59,214 nt of DNA from an uncultured Bacteroidales bacterium (GTDB lineage: Bacteria; Bacteroidota; Bacteroidia; Bacteroidales; P3): the NCBI GenBank assembly GCA_937884485.1, contig CALGCG010000081.1, positions 1 to 59,214 of the forward strand, written 5' to 3'. Each line of letters begins with the position of its first letter. Within the stretch, counting starts at the first letter, position 1. Positions 17,820-26,173 of the stretch are shown here, piece after piece. Below the pieces are notes generated by a model. It was not told the origin of the DNA, searched no databases, and saw only the letters and a program-made list of their open reading frames with translations. A program made the translations under genes and the position numbers.

Positions 17820-18287
17820 TCACACTCTGAAGTGGGAGAATGCCTTGTTGGCATCAGCCATGCGGTGGATATCCTCCTTGCGCTTGAAGGCGGCACCCTC
17901 TTCCTTGTAAGCGGCCTGGATTTCGGCGGCCAGCTTCAGGGCCATGGTCTTCTCGCTGCGCTTGCGGGAGAAGCCGATGAGGTTCTTCATGCCGATGCTC
18001 TGCTTGCGGTCGGGGCGAATCTCGGTAGGGATCTGGAAAGTGGCACCGCCGATACGCTTGCTGCGGACCTCCACACTGGGGGTCACATTGGCCAGGGCCT
18101 TCTTCCACACCTCGAGGCCGTCCTCTTTCGTACGGTCGGCGACCACATCGATTGCCTCGTAGAAAATCTTGTAAGCGACGGTCTTCTTGCCACCCATCAT
18201 CAGGTTGTTGACGAACTTGGTGACCATGATGTCATTGTATTTGGGATCCGGGAGGATGATTCTTTTCTTGGGTTTAGCTTTTCTCAT
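17820..18287 (-). CDS. rpsG: 30S ribosomal protein S7
   Basis: 155 residues. Starts MRKAKPKKRIILPDPKYND; contains the conserved GGKKTVAYKIFYEAID and the E-site beta-hairpin region. Organises the 30S head. Fifty-four nt before fusA. Confidence 0.98.
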   Translation of the reverse strand: MRKAKPKKRIILPDPKYNDIMVTKFVNNLMMGGKKTVAYKIFYEAIDVVADRTKEDGLEVWKKALANVTPSVEVRSKRIGGATFQIPTEIRPDRKQSIGMKNLIGFSRKRSEKTMALKLAAEIQAAYKEEGAAFKRKEDIHRMADANKAFSHFRV

Positions 18288-18296
18288 TGCTGTACT

Positions 18297-18329
18297 TGAA
18301 CTTTAAACTTTCAACTTTAAACTTTCAAC
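18297..18329. repeat. Heptanucleotide repeat tract between rpsL and rpsG
   Basis: ACTTTAA and ACTTTCA 7-mers alternate four times. The tract fills the short gap between two essential ribosomal genes. Same class as the TTTCAAC-type tracts inside the thiamine operon. Confidence 0.75.
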
Positions 18330-18713
18330 TTACTTGCCGGCCTGTTTCGGACGCTTGGCACCGTACTTCGAACGACGCTGGCGACGACCGTCCACTCCGC
18401 TGGTGTCCAATGCACCACGGATGATGTGATAACGCACACCGGGAAGGTCTTTCACACGGCCTCCGCGGATCATCACGATCGAGTGCTCCTGCAGGTTGTG
18501 ACCCTCACCCGGGATGTAGGCGTTGACCTCTTTACCATTGGTCAGGCGAACACGGGCCACCTTACGCATGGCCGAGTTAGGTTTCTTGGGGGTGGTGGTG
18601 TACACACGGGTGCAGACACCGCGACGCTGCGGGCAGCTGTCGAGGGCGGGAGACTTGGACTTGTACTCCATCTGCTGACGTCCTTTGCGAACTAATTGCT
18701 GAATTGTTGGCAT
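18330..18713 (-). CDS. rpsL: 30S ribosomal protein S12
   Basis: 127 residues. Decoding-centre protein. TPKKPNSAMRKVARVRL holds the Lys (K43 of E. coli) whose change gives streptomycin resistance, here wild type; PGVRYHIIRG is the second such region. First gene of the cluster, about 75 nt from the promoter. Confidence 0.99.
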   Translation of the reverse strand: MPTIQQLVRKGRQQMEYKSKSPALDSCPQRRGVCTRVYTTTPKKPNSAMRKVARVRLTNGKEVNAYIPGEGHNLQEHSIVMIRGGRVKDLPGVRYHIIRGALDTSGVDGRRQRRSKYGAKRPKQAGK

Positions 18714-18792
18714 TTTCTTTTACTTGTTTTTTTATTTTTTATTACTTGTTTTCTATCTCATTTATGGGCATAACCCGCCCAAAAAGGAATTG

Positions 18793-18824
18793 CAAAAGTA
18801 CTACTTTTTTCCGACCCCACCAAA
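18793..18824 (-). promoter_or_regulatory. Promoter of the ribosomal protein cluster
   Basis: Minus strand: TTTG (complement of 18821-18824), a 20-nt spacer, then TACTTTTG (complement of 18793-18800), an exact match to the Bacteroidota -33/-7 consensus. GAAAA lies 6 nt before the TA (complement of 18807-18811). The expected leader to rpsL is about 70 nt. The rest of 18825-19004 is AT-rich and holds no gene that I can see. Confidence 0.85.
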
Positions 18825-19004
18825 CGTCCGGACCTGTTCAGAATGTTAAAAAATCATAAAATCTTTTCGCACGTCTGATTTTCTGCATCTTACAAAATTA
18901 TTTTAACATAATTATTTTTGCGTATAAGACGATTTATCAACAAAAACCGGCCTGCAAAACGGACAATTATCAACATGTTTTTCACAATTTTCACCTCTTT
19001 TTAA

Positions 19005-19055
19005 TGCGGCATGCCGCACCACCGGATACATCTTTTCTCCGGGGCACGGCATGCC
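19005..19055. repeat. Palindromic REP-like hairpin between two minus-strand units
   Basis: GGCATGCCG (19008-19016) pairs with CGGCATGCC (19047-19055), and CCGGA (19022-19026) pairs with TCCGG (19038-19042) inside it. A 14-bp palindrome is centred at 19011. It follows the stop of the long secreted-protein gene by 25 nt but has no T-run, so a terminator role is doubtful. The GCGGCATGCCGC core resembles the repeats at 24.6 kb. Confidence 0.55.
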
Positions 19056-19079
19056 TTCCACACACAAATGTTTTGCTTT

Positions 19080-22000
19080 CTAGAACACCACCAGCTTGGT
19101 CGTCGCAGTGGCTCTGTCGGTGGCAATGGAAATGTAATACATTCCTGCTCTCAAGGTGCTGATATCCAACACCGGGCCATGCATTTTCACCGTCATCACA
19201 AAGCGGCCGGCAGCATCTCTCACCGTCACCCTGTCGCCCGGTTCCACCCCTCGCAGCTCCACCCATCCGCTGGCAGGGTTAGGCACCAGGTCCAGATGGC
19301 CGTCACCGGCCACCTGGCCTATGCCTTCAACCCCAGTGGTGAATCTCACAACTTCGCTCCATACGCTTTTTTTGGCCTCGTCGCAGAGGGTCATCACATA
19401 GAGGTCGTAAATGGTGTTTGCCTCAAGGCCTTCGATGCGGGTCGCGACCCGTCCGGGGGCCTGGGAGTCTACAATCAGTTCCGTGCCACGTCCTTGTTCA
19501 AAGTCCATCGGGCCATACTCCAGACGCCAGGGGCCCGCCGTCGGGGCTTGCCATTCCACCTCGACGCTGTGGCTGCCCGTGGCAACGGTCCTCACCTCCT
19601 CCACCGGCGGGCAAACGTGGGTGGTAAAGGTCAGGGTGTCGCTCCAGAGCACCTGGCCGTCGTGGCACACCGGGCGAACCACGAGGTGGTACTCTGTGCC
19701 TTGTTCAAGGGTGGTGAAGACGACGCTTGGCGTATCGACCTGTAGGAGGGTGTCGCCGTACCGGCTGCCAAGCCACACATCCCATTCCGCTGCCGGACCC
19801 TGGGGTGTCCAACCAGCCCATGCGCTGCCGAGGGTGACGCTGTCCAGGCGCAGTGCCACTACAGGCCGGCAGGGGGGATCGGTGTGGACGGTGTAGACAC
19901 TGAGACTGTCTAGATAAAAGGAGGCGGAGGAGGCCAGCGTGTCGCGGAAGAAGGAGAAATAGAGACGTCCGTCGCCCATGGGGATGTCCCTCGTGGCCAG
20001 GTCTATTGTGTACCAATCGTATGACGGCGACGAATAGGTGGCCTGGCTCGATGTCACACTGTCGTCATAGAGCAACACCTCCGCAGCCGAAGTATCGTCC
20101 ATATAAACCACCCTGACACGCATCGGCAGATAGTGGGACTGGTGGGTGGAATCGATATAGCTCTGCCTGGTCGCCACCATGAAACTCACGTAGGCGTCGG
20201 TGTCGGCAACATGCAGTAACGGCGATGTAACAGTGAGCACACTGTCGGAGTCAGCAATGGAGCCTACCAGGGCCTGCTGGCCGTTGACGACGACAGTGGC
20301 ATTACGCACCGAGGGGCTATAGGCCGGCGTGCCCTTCACCTCCCAGCAACGCGGCATGCGGTTCACCTGACAACCCTCGAATTCCTCGGTATAGGGCAGC
20401 TCAAATGCTCCGCACTCGGTAGTGAAACTCACCGCCACGCGGAAGGTGGGCAGACCCTCCTGACACACCGACGAAAGCTCGAACGTATAGTCCGTGGCCA
20501 CCGACAGGCCACCCACCTCCACGCTGTCGCCCACGAAGTCGATGCTGTCGCCCAGGGCATAGACGCGGTAGTGCCCCACGCCCCGCGGGTCGTGCACCAC
20601 CAGCAGAACCGAGCTGTCGGTCACCGCGGCCACGCTCACCGAGTCCGGCGCCGAGCACGAGAGGTCGTGCACCAGCCTCACGTCGTCCAATACCGCCGGG
20701 GCATGGAACCTGCCTCCGGCATTGCCAAAACGCATGGCCACATGAATATTGGTAGCGCTGCTCGAGCCCAACGACACATAGTATTCGTGCCAATCCTCCA
20801 GCGAGGGAAGCGTAATCGTCCTCAGGGCGGTGAAAGTCAGCGTGTCGGCAGGGTCGCTCATCACGCCTACCTGCACCGTTGCCTCTCCCCTCGCCCAGAA
20901 GTCGACGGCCACGCCGACGAGGCTGTCCACTTGTGGCATCACGTAGAAGAACGGCTGGCTGTTTTCACCCACATTGGGCACCAGGGCGCTACTGTTGCCA
21001 CGGCCTATGGTGCGGTTCGTACGGTCGCCGCTGTTGCCGGGGTAGCAGTAGTCGATAAAGCTCTGGCAGAGGCCCAGGCCGTCGTTGTAGTTCTCGCTCC
21101 ACGGCAGCTCGTCGTGCGCTATCACCCCGCAGGCCGTCGCCATGCGGACGGCAAGCGTCGACGACAAGGTGCTGTCGGACGGGCAGATGGAGGCCACCCA
21201 CACATCGTAATTCGTGGAGTGGTACAGGCCGGTGATGGTATGGGCATAGCCACTGACATCGGCGGAGTCTATACTGCCGCCGTCGCTCCACCACAGGCGG
21301 TAGCGGCCGGCCGAGTCGGGGTCGACAATGCGCACGCTGAGGCTGCCCAGCGTAGCGCTGTCGAGCACCAGGCTGTCAGGGCGCGCACACGAGGTGGCAT
21401 AGAAGAGACTGATGTCGTCGACCAGCACCTGCTTCCAGCTGTTGAAACTCGTCATGCGCAACGCCAGACGGCCGTCGCCGATGCCGTCAAGGGCACGCTC
21501 ATAGTAGCTCCAGCTGTCATGGCTGTTGACGAAAGGCACGGTGTCGAAGGCCGTGAAACTGGTGCGGTCGGTGATGTCGGTCATCACGCCGAGCTCGAGC
21601 ATCGCATTGGTCATAGAGGTGTTGATTCCTGTCACGTTCATCGAAATGGAGATTCCCGCGTATGGCACCGCCACATACGGCAGCACCAGGAAGGAGCGCG
21701 CGGTGTCGCCCTGCCACACTTCGGAATTCAACCTGATACATGGTGTATTCTGCATCGTGAAGACTTCCACACTGGAATACGAATCCTGTCCCTGAAGGCG
21801 CGTCCAGCAGGAGTCGAAGATGCCGTTCTGCCAGCTGTCGAAATCCTCCGTCCACGGCAGCGTGCTGATGCCGGCACAGGCGGTGGTGAAGGAGGTGCTG
21901 AGAGCCTCCGTGAAGCCGTCGGGGCACATCGTGCGCACGCTGACGGCGTAGGTGGTCTGCGGGCTGAGGCCGGTGAAGGTCCAGCTGGTGTCGCCCGTCA

Positions 22001-24389
22001 CGGTGACTGTCTGCGTTCCGCAGGTCACCTCGTAGGTGCCGGCACCATTGACATCCTGCCACAAAACGGTGGCTTCCGCGTCGCTCACCATGCTCACCGT
22101 CAACGCCACAGGCCTCATGCATCCGGCAAAGGGCGTCACCACGACGCTGTCCAGATAGCCGTATTCGTTGGGCAGGCCCCCGGCGTAGCTGTGGTCGCTA
22201 TGGTTGTCTTGCAACAGGGCGATGCGGCCGTCGGTGATGCCGCTGAGGGCGAAGTCAACGCTGTAGCGATGCCAGTTGCCGTCGGCCGGACGGATGGAAG
22301 CCAGACGGACAAAGCCGCTGGTGTCCGTCTCGCTGGTGGTGATACCCACCGCCAGCTCCACATATTCATATCCACTGGGCACCCTGTAGTCGAAGTCCAC
22401 CATCACCCGGTTGGGGGCGTCGGTCATTGTGGGCAGCACCACCCACGAGGCCTCGCGACCCACCAGATTGCTGCGTTTGGATTCCAGGCGCAGCGACCCG
22501 GAGCCCGCCGTCGCCATAGTGGTACTCACCCCGGGCAGCCATGCTGGCACAGGGTTGCTGCTGAAGAAGCGCATGCTCAGCGCCGTCCAGCATAAGGAGA
22601 GGTTCGTGCTCTCGAAGCTCTCGCTGAAAGGTGCCGTCTTCGGGGCGCAGAGGGTGCGGAAATTGGCGCTGACGGCCGTCGAGGTCTCGGCGCTGCAGAG
22701 GGCGTAGACCAGCACCAGATACTCCACATCGGGCATCAGGCCCGTGAGCACCGCCGGCGAGGCGGAAGCGTACACCGTGTCGGCCTCCGCCGAGGCCAGG
22801 GGACGGTACACCACACGGTAGCTGCCCACCTGGTTGGGATCTGTCCAACCCACGGTGGCCGTAGTGGATGCCACATCGCTCACCGTCAGCGTCTCCACCG
22901 CCGGACATCCCACAGCCACATGCACATCGATATCGTCTATATAGATTCGCGACACCGCCGTTGTAACGCGGAAAGCAATGGCCTTCCCCATACCCTCATA
23001 GGTGTTGAAACGCACCGAGCGGGTGCTCCATGTGTTGGTAGGCGCACTTATGGTTTGCAACGGGACGAAGCTCATCAGGTTGTCGGCCTCGTCGAGCACA
23101 CCCACCTCCAGCGTGCCGCTCTGCCGCTGCACCGAGAAGGTGAGCTCCAATTCGCTCACGCTGTCGATGGCCGGCAGGGCCACTATGATGGGTTGGGCGT
23201 CGCCGCCGTTGGAGAGAAACAGGCAGCGGTGGCCGTCGTAGCCGCTCTGCTGGGTGACATAGCCCCCTCCGCGCCAACAGCCGGGATTGAAGATGGTGCG
23301 CCGGTACTGAGAGCCGGTATAGAACTCGAAATCCTCCGTGAAGGGCAGCTCGGCATGCGAGATGGACACACAGGGGGTGTAGATGCTGAACGTCGCCCAG
23401 TTGCTCACGTCGGCGCCGCAGTTCGACCTGATGTATCCGCTGTATTGGTGGTTCGGCAGCAGCGAGTCGAGGTAGAGCACCGTGTCGTTGGTGGACAACA
23501 GTGGGCGGCTGCCGGGATAGTTGACGTTGAAAGGGGTGGTGTCCATATATACCTCATAGGTGCATCCCCCCACGCCGTTGCCTCTCCACACCAGCTGGCA
23601 CGAGGTAGGTCCCAGCTCCTCGGCGCGCACATGGGTAGGCTTCGGACAAGGCGGTTCGGGCCTCACATAGGTCACCACCAGGCCGCTGTCGGGCATGCCC
23701 GTAATATAGCGCGTCACCGACAAGCTGCTGCTGCCCATCGTGTTGGGGTGGAACGCCGTGGGGTTGGCCCAGCTGCCGCTCAGGGCTATGGCATCGTTGT
23801 ACCCCCCGATGGCGTCCGACACCATCATCAGGTTGAACGAACTGTCGCTGGCGTGGTTCTCCATGTGGCCGTAGTGCACACTGACGTCGCCGTTCTCGTA
23901 GAGGCGCACCTGGTAGTTGAAGTCGTCGGTGCTCACGTTGTAGTGCTGCACATGCTGGAACTCCACCACCAGTACCCGCTGCCCGTCGTCGGCCGTATCC
24001 ACCTGCCACCAGCAACCCGAGTTGCCCTGCGGCATCTGGCCGTCGACCAGCAGGAACGGCACAATGACGCGCGTGCTCGTGTTGCAGTAGCCGTAGGCAT
24101 TGTGCGTGCCCGTGCCGCTGTTCAGCAGCATGTAGCCGTCGGCACGCATACACACCGGGTCGCCCTCGGCGATGGTGGCCTCGCCGAAGGGAAACTCGAA
24201 GGGCATCATGATGTTCTGGTTTCCGCCGTCAGCCGCCACATAGGTGAGCTGCGTGCCCGTCGCGGCAATGGACACCCACGGCTCGGTGGAGGTCTCCATC
24301 GTGTAGGTCGCCACCCCCTGTCCCCAGGCGCCGACGCTGCCCAGCAGCATCGCCGCCATCAATAGAAATGTACTCTTTTTCATCTTCAT
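19080..24389 (-). CDS. Large modular secreted protein with T9SS type A sorting domain
   Basis: 1769 residues. A signal peptide (KSTFLLMAAMLLGSVGAWG) is followed by an N-terminal beta-rich domain (~25-248). Then come seven fibronectin-III-like modules, most starting with a Cys-x-x-P motif (CPKPTHV, CMRPVAL, CARPDSL and so on), alternating with five jelly-roll-like modules, each introduced by a motif such as LPFTEDFE, LPWTEDFD or LPYTEEFE. The last ~80 residues (LVPNPASGWVEL to TTKLVVF) form a Por_Secre_tail domain used for export by the type IX system and surface attachment. No catalytic domain was recognised; adhesion or glycan/protein binding is the likely role (inference). Single gene with a long upstream spacer. 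Confidence 0.85.
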   Translation of the reverse strand: MKMKKSTFLLMAAMLLGSVGAWGQGVATYTMETSTEPWVSIAATGTQLTYVAADGGNQNIMMPFEFPFGEATIAEGDPVCMRADGYMLLNSGTGTHNAYGYCNTSTRVIVPFLLVDGQMPQGNSGCWWQVDTADDGQRVLVVEFQHVQHYNVSTDDFNYQVRLYENGDVSVHYGHMENHASDSSFNLMMVSDAIGGYNDAIALSGSWANPTAFHPNTMGSSSLSVTRYITGMPDSGLVVTYVRPEPPCPKPTHVRAEELGPTSCQLVWRGNGVGGCTYEVYMDTTPFNVNYPGSRPLLSTNDTVLYLDSLLPNHQYSGYIRSNCGADVSNWATFSIYTPCVSISHAELPFTEDFEFYTGSQYRRTIFNPGCWRGGGYVTQQSGYDGHRCLFLSNGGDAQPIIVALPAIDSVSELELTFSVQRQSGTLEVGVLDEADNLMSFVPLQTISAPTNTWSTRSVRFNTYEGMGKAIAFRVTTAVSRIYIDDIDVHVAVGCPAVETLTVSDVASTTATVGWTDPNQVGSYRVVYRPLASAEADTVYASASPAVLTGLMPDVEYLVLVYALCSAETSTAVSANFRTLCAPKTAPFSESFESTNLSLCWTALSMRFFSSNPVPAWLPGVSTTMATAGSGSLRLESKRSNLVGREASWVVLPTMTDAPNRVMVDFDYRVPSGYEYVELAVGITTSETDTSGFVRLASIRPADGNWHRYSVDFALSGITDGRIALLQDNHSDHSYAGGLPNEYGYLDSVVVTPFAGCMRPVALTVSMVSDAEATVLWQDVNGAGTYEVTCGTQTVTVTGDTSWTFTGLSPQTTYAVSVRTMCPDGFTEALSTSFTTACAGISTLPWTEDFDSWQNGIFDSCWTRLQGQDSYSSVEVFTMQNTPCIRLNSEVWQGDTARSFLVLPYVAVPYAGISISMNVTGINTSMTNAMLELGVMTDITDRTSFTAFDTVPFVNSHDSWSYYERALDGIGDGRLALRMTSFNSWKQVLVDDISLFYATSCARPDSLVLDSATLGSLSVRIVDPDSAGRYRLWWSDGGSIDSADVSGYAHTITGLYHSTNYDVWVASICPSDSTLSSTLAVRMATACGVIAHDELPWSENYNDGLGLCQSFIDYCYPGNSGDRTNRTIGRGNSSALVPNVGENSQPFFYVMPQVDSLVGVAVDFWARGEATVQVGVMSDPADTLTFTALRTITLPSLEDWHEYYVSLGSSSATNIHVAMRFGNAGGRFHAPAVLDDVRLVHDLSCSAPDSVSVAAVTDSSVLLVVHDPRGVGHYRVYALGDSIDFVGDSVEVGGLSVATDYTFELSSVCQEGLPTFRVAVSFTTECGAFELPYTEEFEGCQVNRMPRCWEVKGTPAYSPSVRNATVVVNGQQALVGSIADSDSVLTVTSPLLHVADTDAYVSFMVATRQSYIDSTHQSHYLPMRVRVVYMDDTSAAEVLLYDDSVTSSQATYSSPSYDWYTIDLATRDIPMGDGRLYFSFFRDTLASSASFYLDSLSVYTVHTDPPCRPVVALRLDSVTLGSAWAGWTPQGPAAEWDVWLGSRYGDTLLQVDTPSVVFTTLEQGTEYHLVVRPVCHDGQVLWSDTLTFTTHVCPPVEEVRTVATGSHSVEVEWQAPTAGPWRLEYGPMDFEQGRGTELIVDSQAPGRVATRIEGLEANTIYDLYVMTLCDEAKKSVWSEVVRFTTGVEGIGQVAGDGHLDLVPNPASGWVELRGVEPGDRVTVRDAAGRFVMTVKMHGPVLDISTLRAGMYYISIATDRATATTKLVVF

Positions 24390-24613
24390 AACGTTTCTGT
24401 TATTGGTTAATGTTTGCTTGTGCTTTCGCCCTAATCCGTTTCACCCTCGTCTGCTATAAAGAGTCGGAACGGCCGTTTTTGGCTCACACTTTTAACATTT
24501 TTCTTTCCCCGCCCTGCGCTATCTCCCTCGAAAACAATAGACACAAAAAAACAATGACAATTTCACGCTTAACAAAATTTAACATTTTGCATCGCGCCGA
24601 CAACCAAACCCCT
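24390..24613. other. Upstream region of the large secreted-protein gene, no gene seen
   Basis: About 220 nt, moderately AT-rich. It must hold the minus-strand promoter of the 1769-residue protein, but no good complement of TAnnTTTG was found, so no site is called. Short reading frames here have no recognisable features. Confidence 0.4.
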
Positions 24614-24736
24614 CTGTAGAGACGCAGCATGCCGCGTCTCCATGAAAACCAACCCCTCCTGTAGAGACGCAGCGTGCTGCGTCTCCATGACAACAACGCC
24701 TACCGGAAGACGCGGCATGCTACGTCTCTACAGGCG
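24614..24736. repeat. Three REP-like palindromic units, two direct and one inverted
   Basis: Units at 24614-24645 and 24659-24690 read CTGTAGAGACGCAGC followed by the near-complement TGCGTCTCC. The third, at 24702-24736, is the same element inverted (ending GTCTCTACAGG). Each unit can fold on itself, and the inverted unit can pair with either of the others. No transposase is present in the window. Confidence 0.75.
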
Positions 24737-24795
24737 GAAACGCCACATTAAAATATTTGTGCCAAACCCCTGTACGACAGCCCCTAAATACGTTC

Positions 24796-24897
24796 TTTCT
24801 TATATTGAAGTTATATAGTATTCATATACTTCTCATATAGTATTCATATACTGTATATAAATACTACATGTATACTATATAAGAACAGTCGAACAAA
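24796..24897. repeat. 11-bp phased repeat element, copy 2 (decayed)
   Basis: Left-arm 11-mers at 24796-24806, 24807-24817, 24818-24828, 24829-24839 and 24840-24850 (CTTCTCATATA and GTATTCATATA types); centre CTG at 24851-24853; right-arm units at 24854-24864, 24865-24875, 24876-24886 and 24887-24897, the last being AGTCGAACAAA. Register and centre match the better-kept copies; the GC-rich outer units are lost. Confidence 0.65.
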
Positions 24898-25084
24898 ACA
24901 CCTACTTGACTCCTGTTTTTCACCCCTATTTTTTTCTTCCGTTGATGGTGGTTGGGGCGATGGTTGCCGGGCATACCGTTCTAAGAAATGTTAAATTTTC
25001 GTCGGCGCACAATTTAATTTGCGAAGTGGAGTTATTAAGGGTGAAAAAAAAATCAAACCTATTGTTCAACATATCAAGGCGCGT

Positions 25085-25246
25085 ATGATGCAGGAATACG
25101 AATTCACCCATGCGGACACATTTCCGACCTCTGCAAGCACAAGCATACAACCCTCGGAGCAGATACTTCAGAACATACTGAGTTTTGCCCGTTGCTGCCA
25201 GAATGTGGAGGCAGGAGGAGTGAAGATGAAGCTCTTCCTGAATTAG
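25085..25246 (+). CDS. Small conserved-type protein of unknown function, 53 aa
   Basis: 53 residues from ATG 25085 (or 52 from the adjacent ATG). Begins MMQEYEFTHADTFPTSAS and contains IQPSEQILQNILSFARC, ending KMKLFLN. The pattern PS-x2-x-ILQ-x-IL-x-FAR ... LFLN recalls very short Bacteroidales proteins whose genes lie alone in intergenic regions (from memory of the group, not checked). A strong terminator follows 30 nt after the stop, supporting a real transcript. No clear promoter consensus; 24898-25084 holds nothing else that I can name. Confidence 0.6.
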   Translation: MMQEYEFTHADTFPTSASTSIQPSEQILQNILSFARCCQNVEAGGVKMKLFLN

Positions 25247-25276
25247 GCCTCTCGCAGCAGAAGGAACAAGGAGAGA

Positions 25277-25324
25277 CATGCGGACCGTCCCCTCTACGGG
25301 AACAGTCCGCATGCCGTTTTTTTT
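25277..25324 (+). terminator. Intrinsic terminator after the 53-aa gene
   Basis: CATGCGGACCGT (25277-25288) pairs with ACAGTCCGCATG (25302-25313), with one C/A mismatch, around a short loop. It is followed by CCG and a run of eight T at 25317-25324. Plus-strand orientation. Confidence 0.85.
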
Positions 25325-25378
25325 CTGCAGGGCCGTGGACGGGCGCCGTTGCACAGGCGTCGGCACCTATATACTTAT

Positions 25379-26173
25379 TTATAACGTTTCCTGGGTTTCG
25401 TCGGCGAGGGTGTGTTTCTTGAGCACGAAGTCGCGGCCGAGGTATTTCTCGCGTACGTCGGGGTCGCTGGCGAGCTCCTCCGGGGTGCCCTGCTGGAGGA
25501 TGGCTCCTTCGTAGAGGAGGTAGGCGTGCTTGGTGATGCTGAGGGTTTCGCGGACGTTGTGGTCGGTGATGAGGACGCCGATGTTGCGCTTGACGAGGTT
25601 TTTGATGATGATGTCCTGGATGTCCTGCACGGCGATGGGGTCGACGCCGGCGAAGGGTTCGTCGAGGAGCAGGAATTTGGGGTCGTTGGCCAGCGCGCGG
25701 GCGATCTCGGTGCGGCGGCGCTCGCCGCCGGAGAGCTGTATGCCTTTGCTGTTGCGGATGTGCTGGAGGGAGAAATCGTCGAGGAGGGCCTCGAGTTTTT
25801 CCTGCCGCTGGTGGCGGTCGAGGTCCTTGCGGAATTCGAGGATGGACATGATGTTGTCGGCCACAGACATCTGGCGGAAGACGGAGGCTTCCTGGGCGAG
25901 GTAGCCGACGCCCATCTGGGAGCGGCGGTACATGGGGAGCGCGGTGAGCTCGATGGTGTCGCCGGTTTCGCCCTTCTCGGTCTCAGGGGCGAGGTAGACC
26001 TTGCCGCTATAGGGTTTGATGATGCCCACGACCATGTAGAAGGTGGTGGTTTTGCCGGCGCCGTTGGGGCCGAGGAGGCCGACGACCTCGCCCTGGCGGA
26101 CCTGTACGGAGGCGCCCTTGACGACGGTGCGCTTGCCGTAGATTTTGACTACGTTGTCGGTATAGAGTTTCAT
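25379..26173 (-). CDS. lptB: LPS export ABC transporter ATP-binding protein
   Basis: 264 residues from the ATG at 26173 (MKLYTDNVVKIYGKRTVVKG); the open frame continues upstream but only overlaps kdsD. Cytoplasmic ATPase that drives LptFG to extract lipopolysaccharide. Walker A GPNGAGKTT, signature LSGGERRR, Walker B FLLLDEPFAGVD and the switch His in ITDHNVRE are present. A ~12-residue insertion (APETEKGETGDT) after the Walker A region is typical of the phylum. ATGA overlap with kdsD couples LPS export to Kdo supply. Confidence 0.95.
   Translation of the reverse strand: MKLYTDNVVKIYGKRTVVKGASVQVRQGEVVGLLGPNGAGKTTTFYMVVGIIKPYSGKVYLAPETEKGETGDTIELTALPMYRRSQMGVGYLAQEASVFRQMSVADNIMSILEFRKDLDRHQRQEKLEALLDDFSLQHIRNSKGIQLSGGERRRTEIARALANDPKFLLLDEPFAGVDPIAVQDIQDIIIKNLVKRNIGVLITDHNVRETLSITKHAYLLYEGAILQQGTPEELASDPDVREKYLGRDFVLKKHTLADETQETL

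Noticed and set aside
18916..18923. Plus-strand promoter-like TATTTTTG upstream of the ribosomal promoter
   Set aside because: There is no plus-strand gene downstream for several kilobases and no TTTG at -33; likely chance in AT-rich DNA.
20571..24365. Long plus-strand frames opposite the modular secreted protein
   Set aside because: His/Arg/Val-rich nonsense without signal peptide or motif; the minus-strand protein has signal peptide, repeated modules and a sorting domain.
24481..24619. Small open frames around the REP-like cluster
   Set aside because: They run into the palindromic repeats and encode repeat-derived residues such as RRSTLRLYRRG; no start context.
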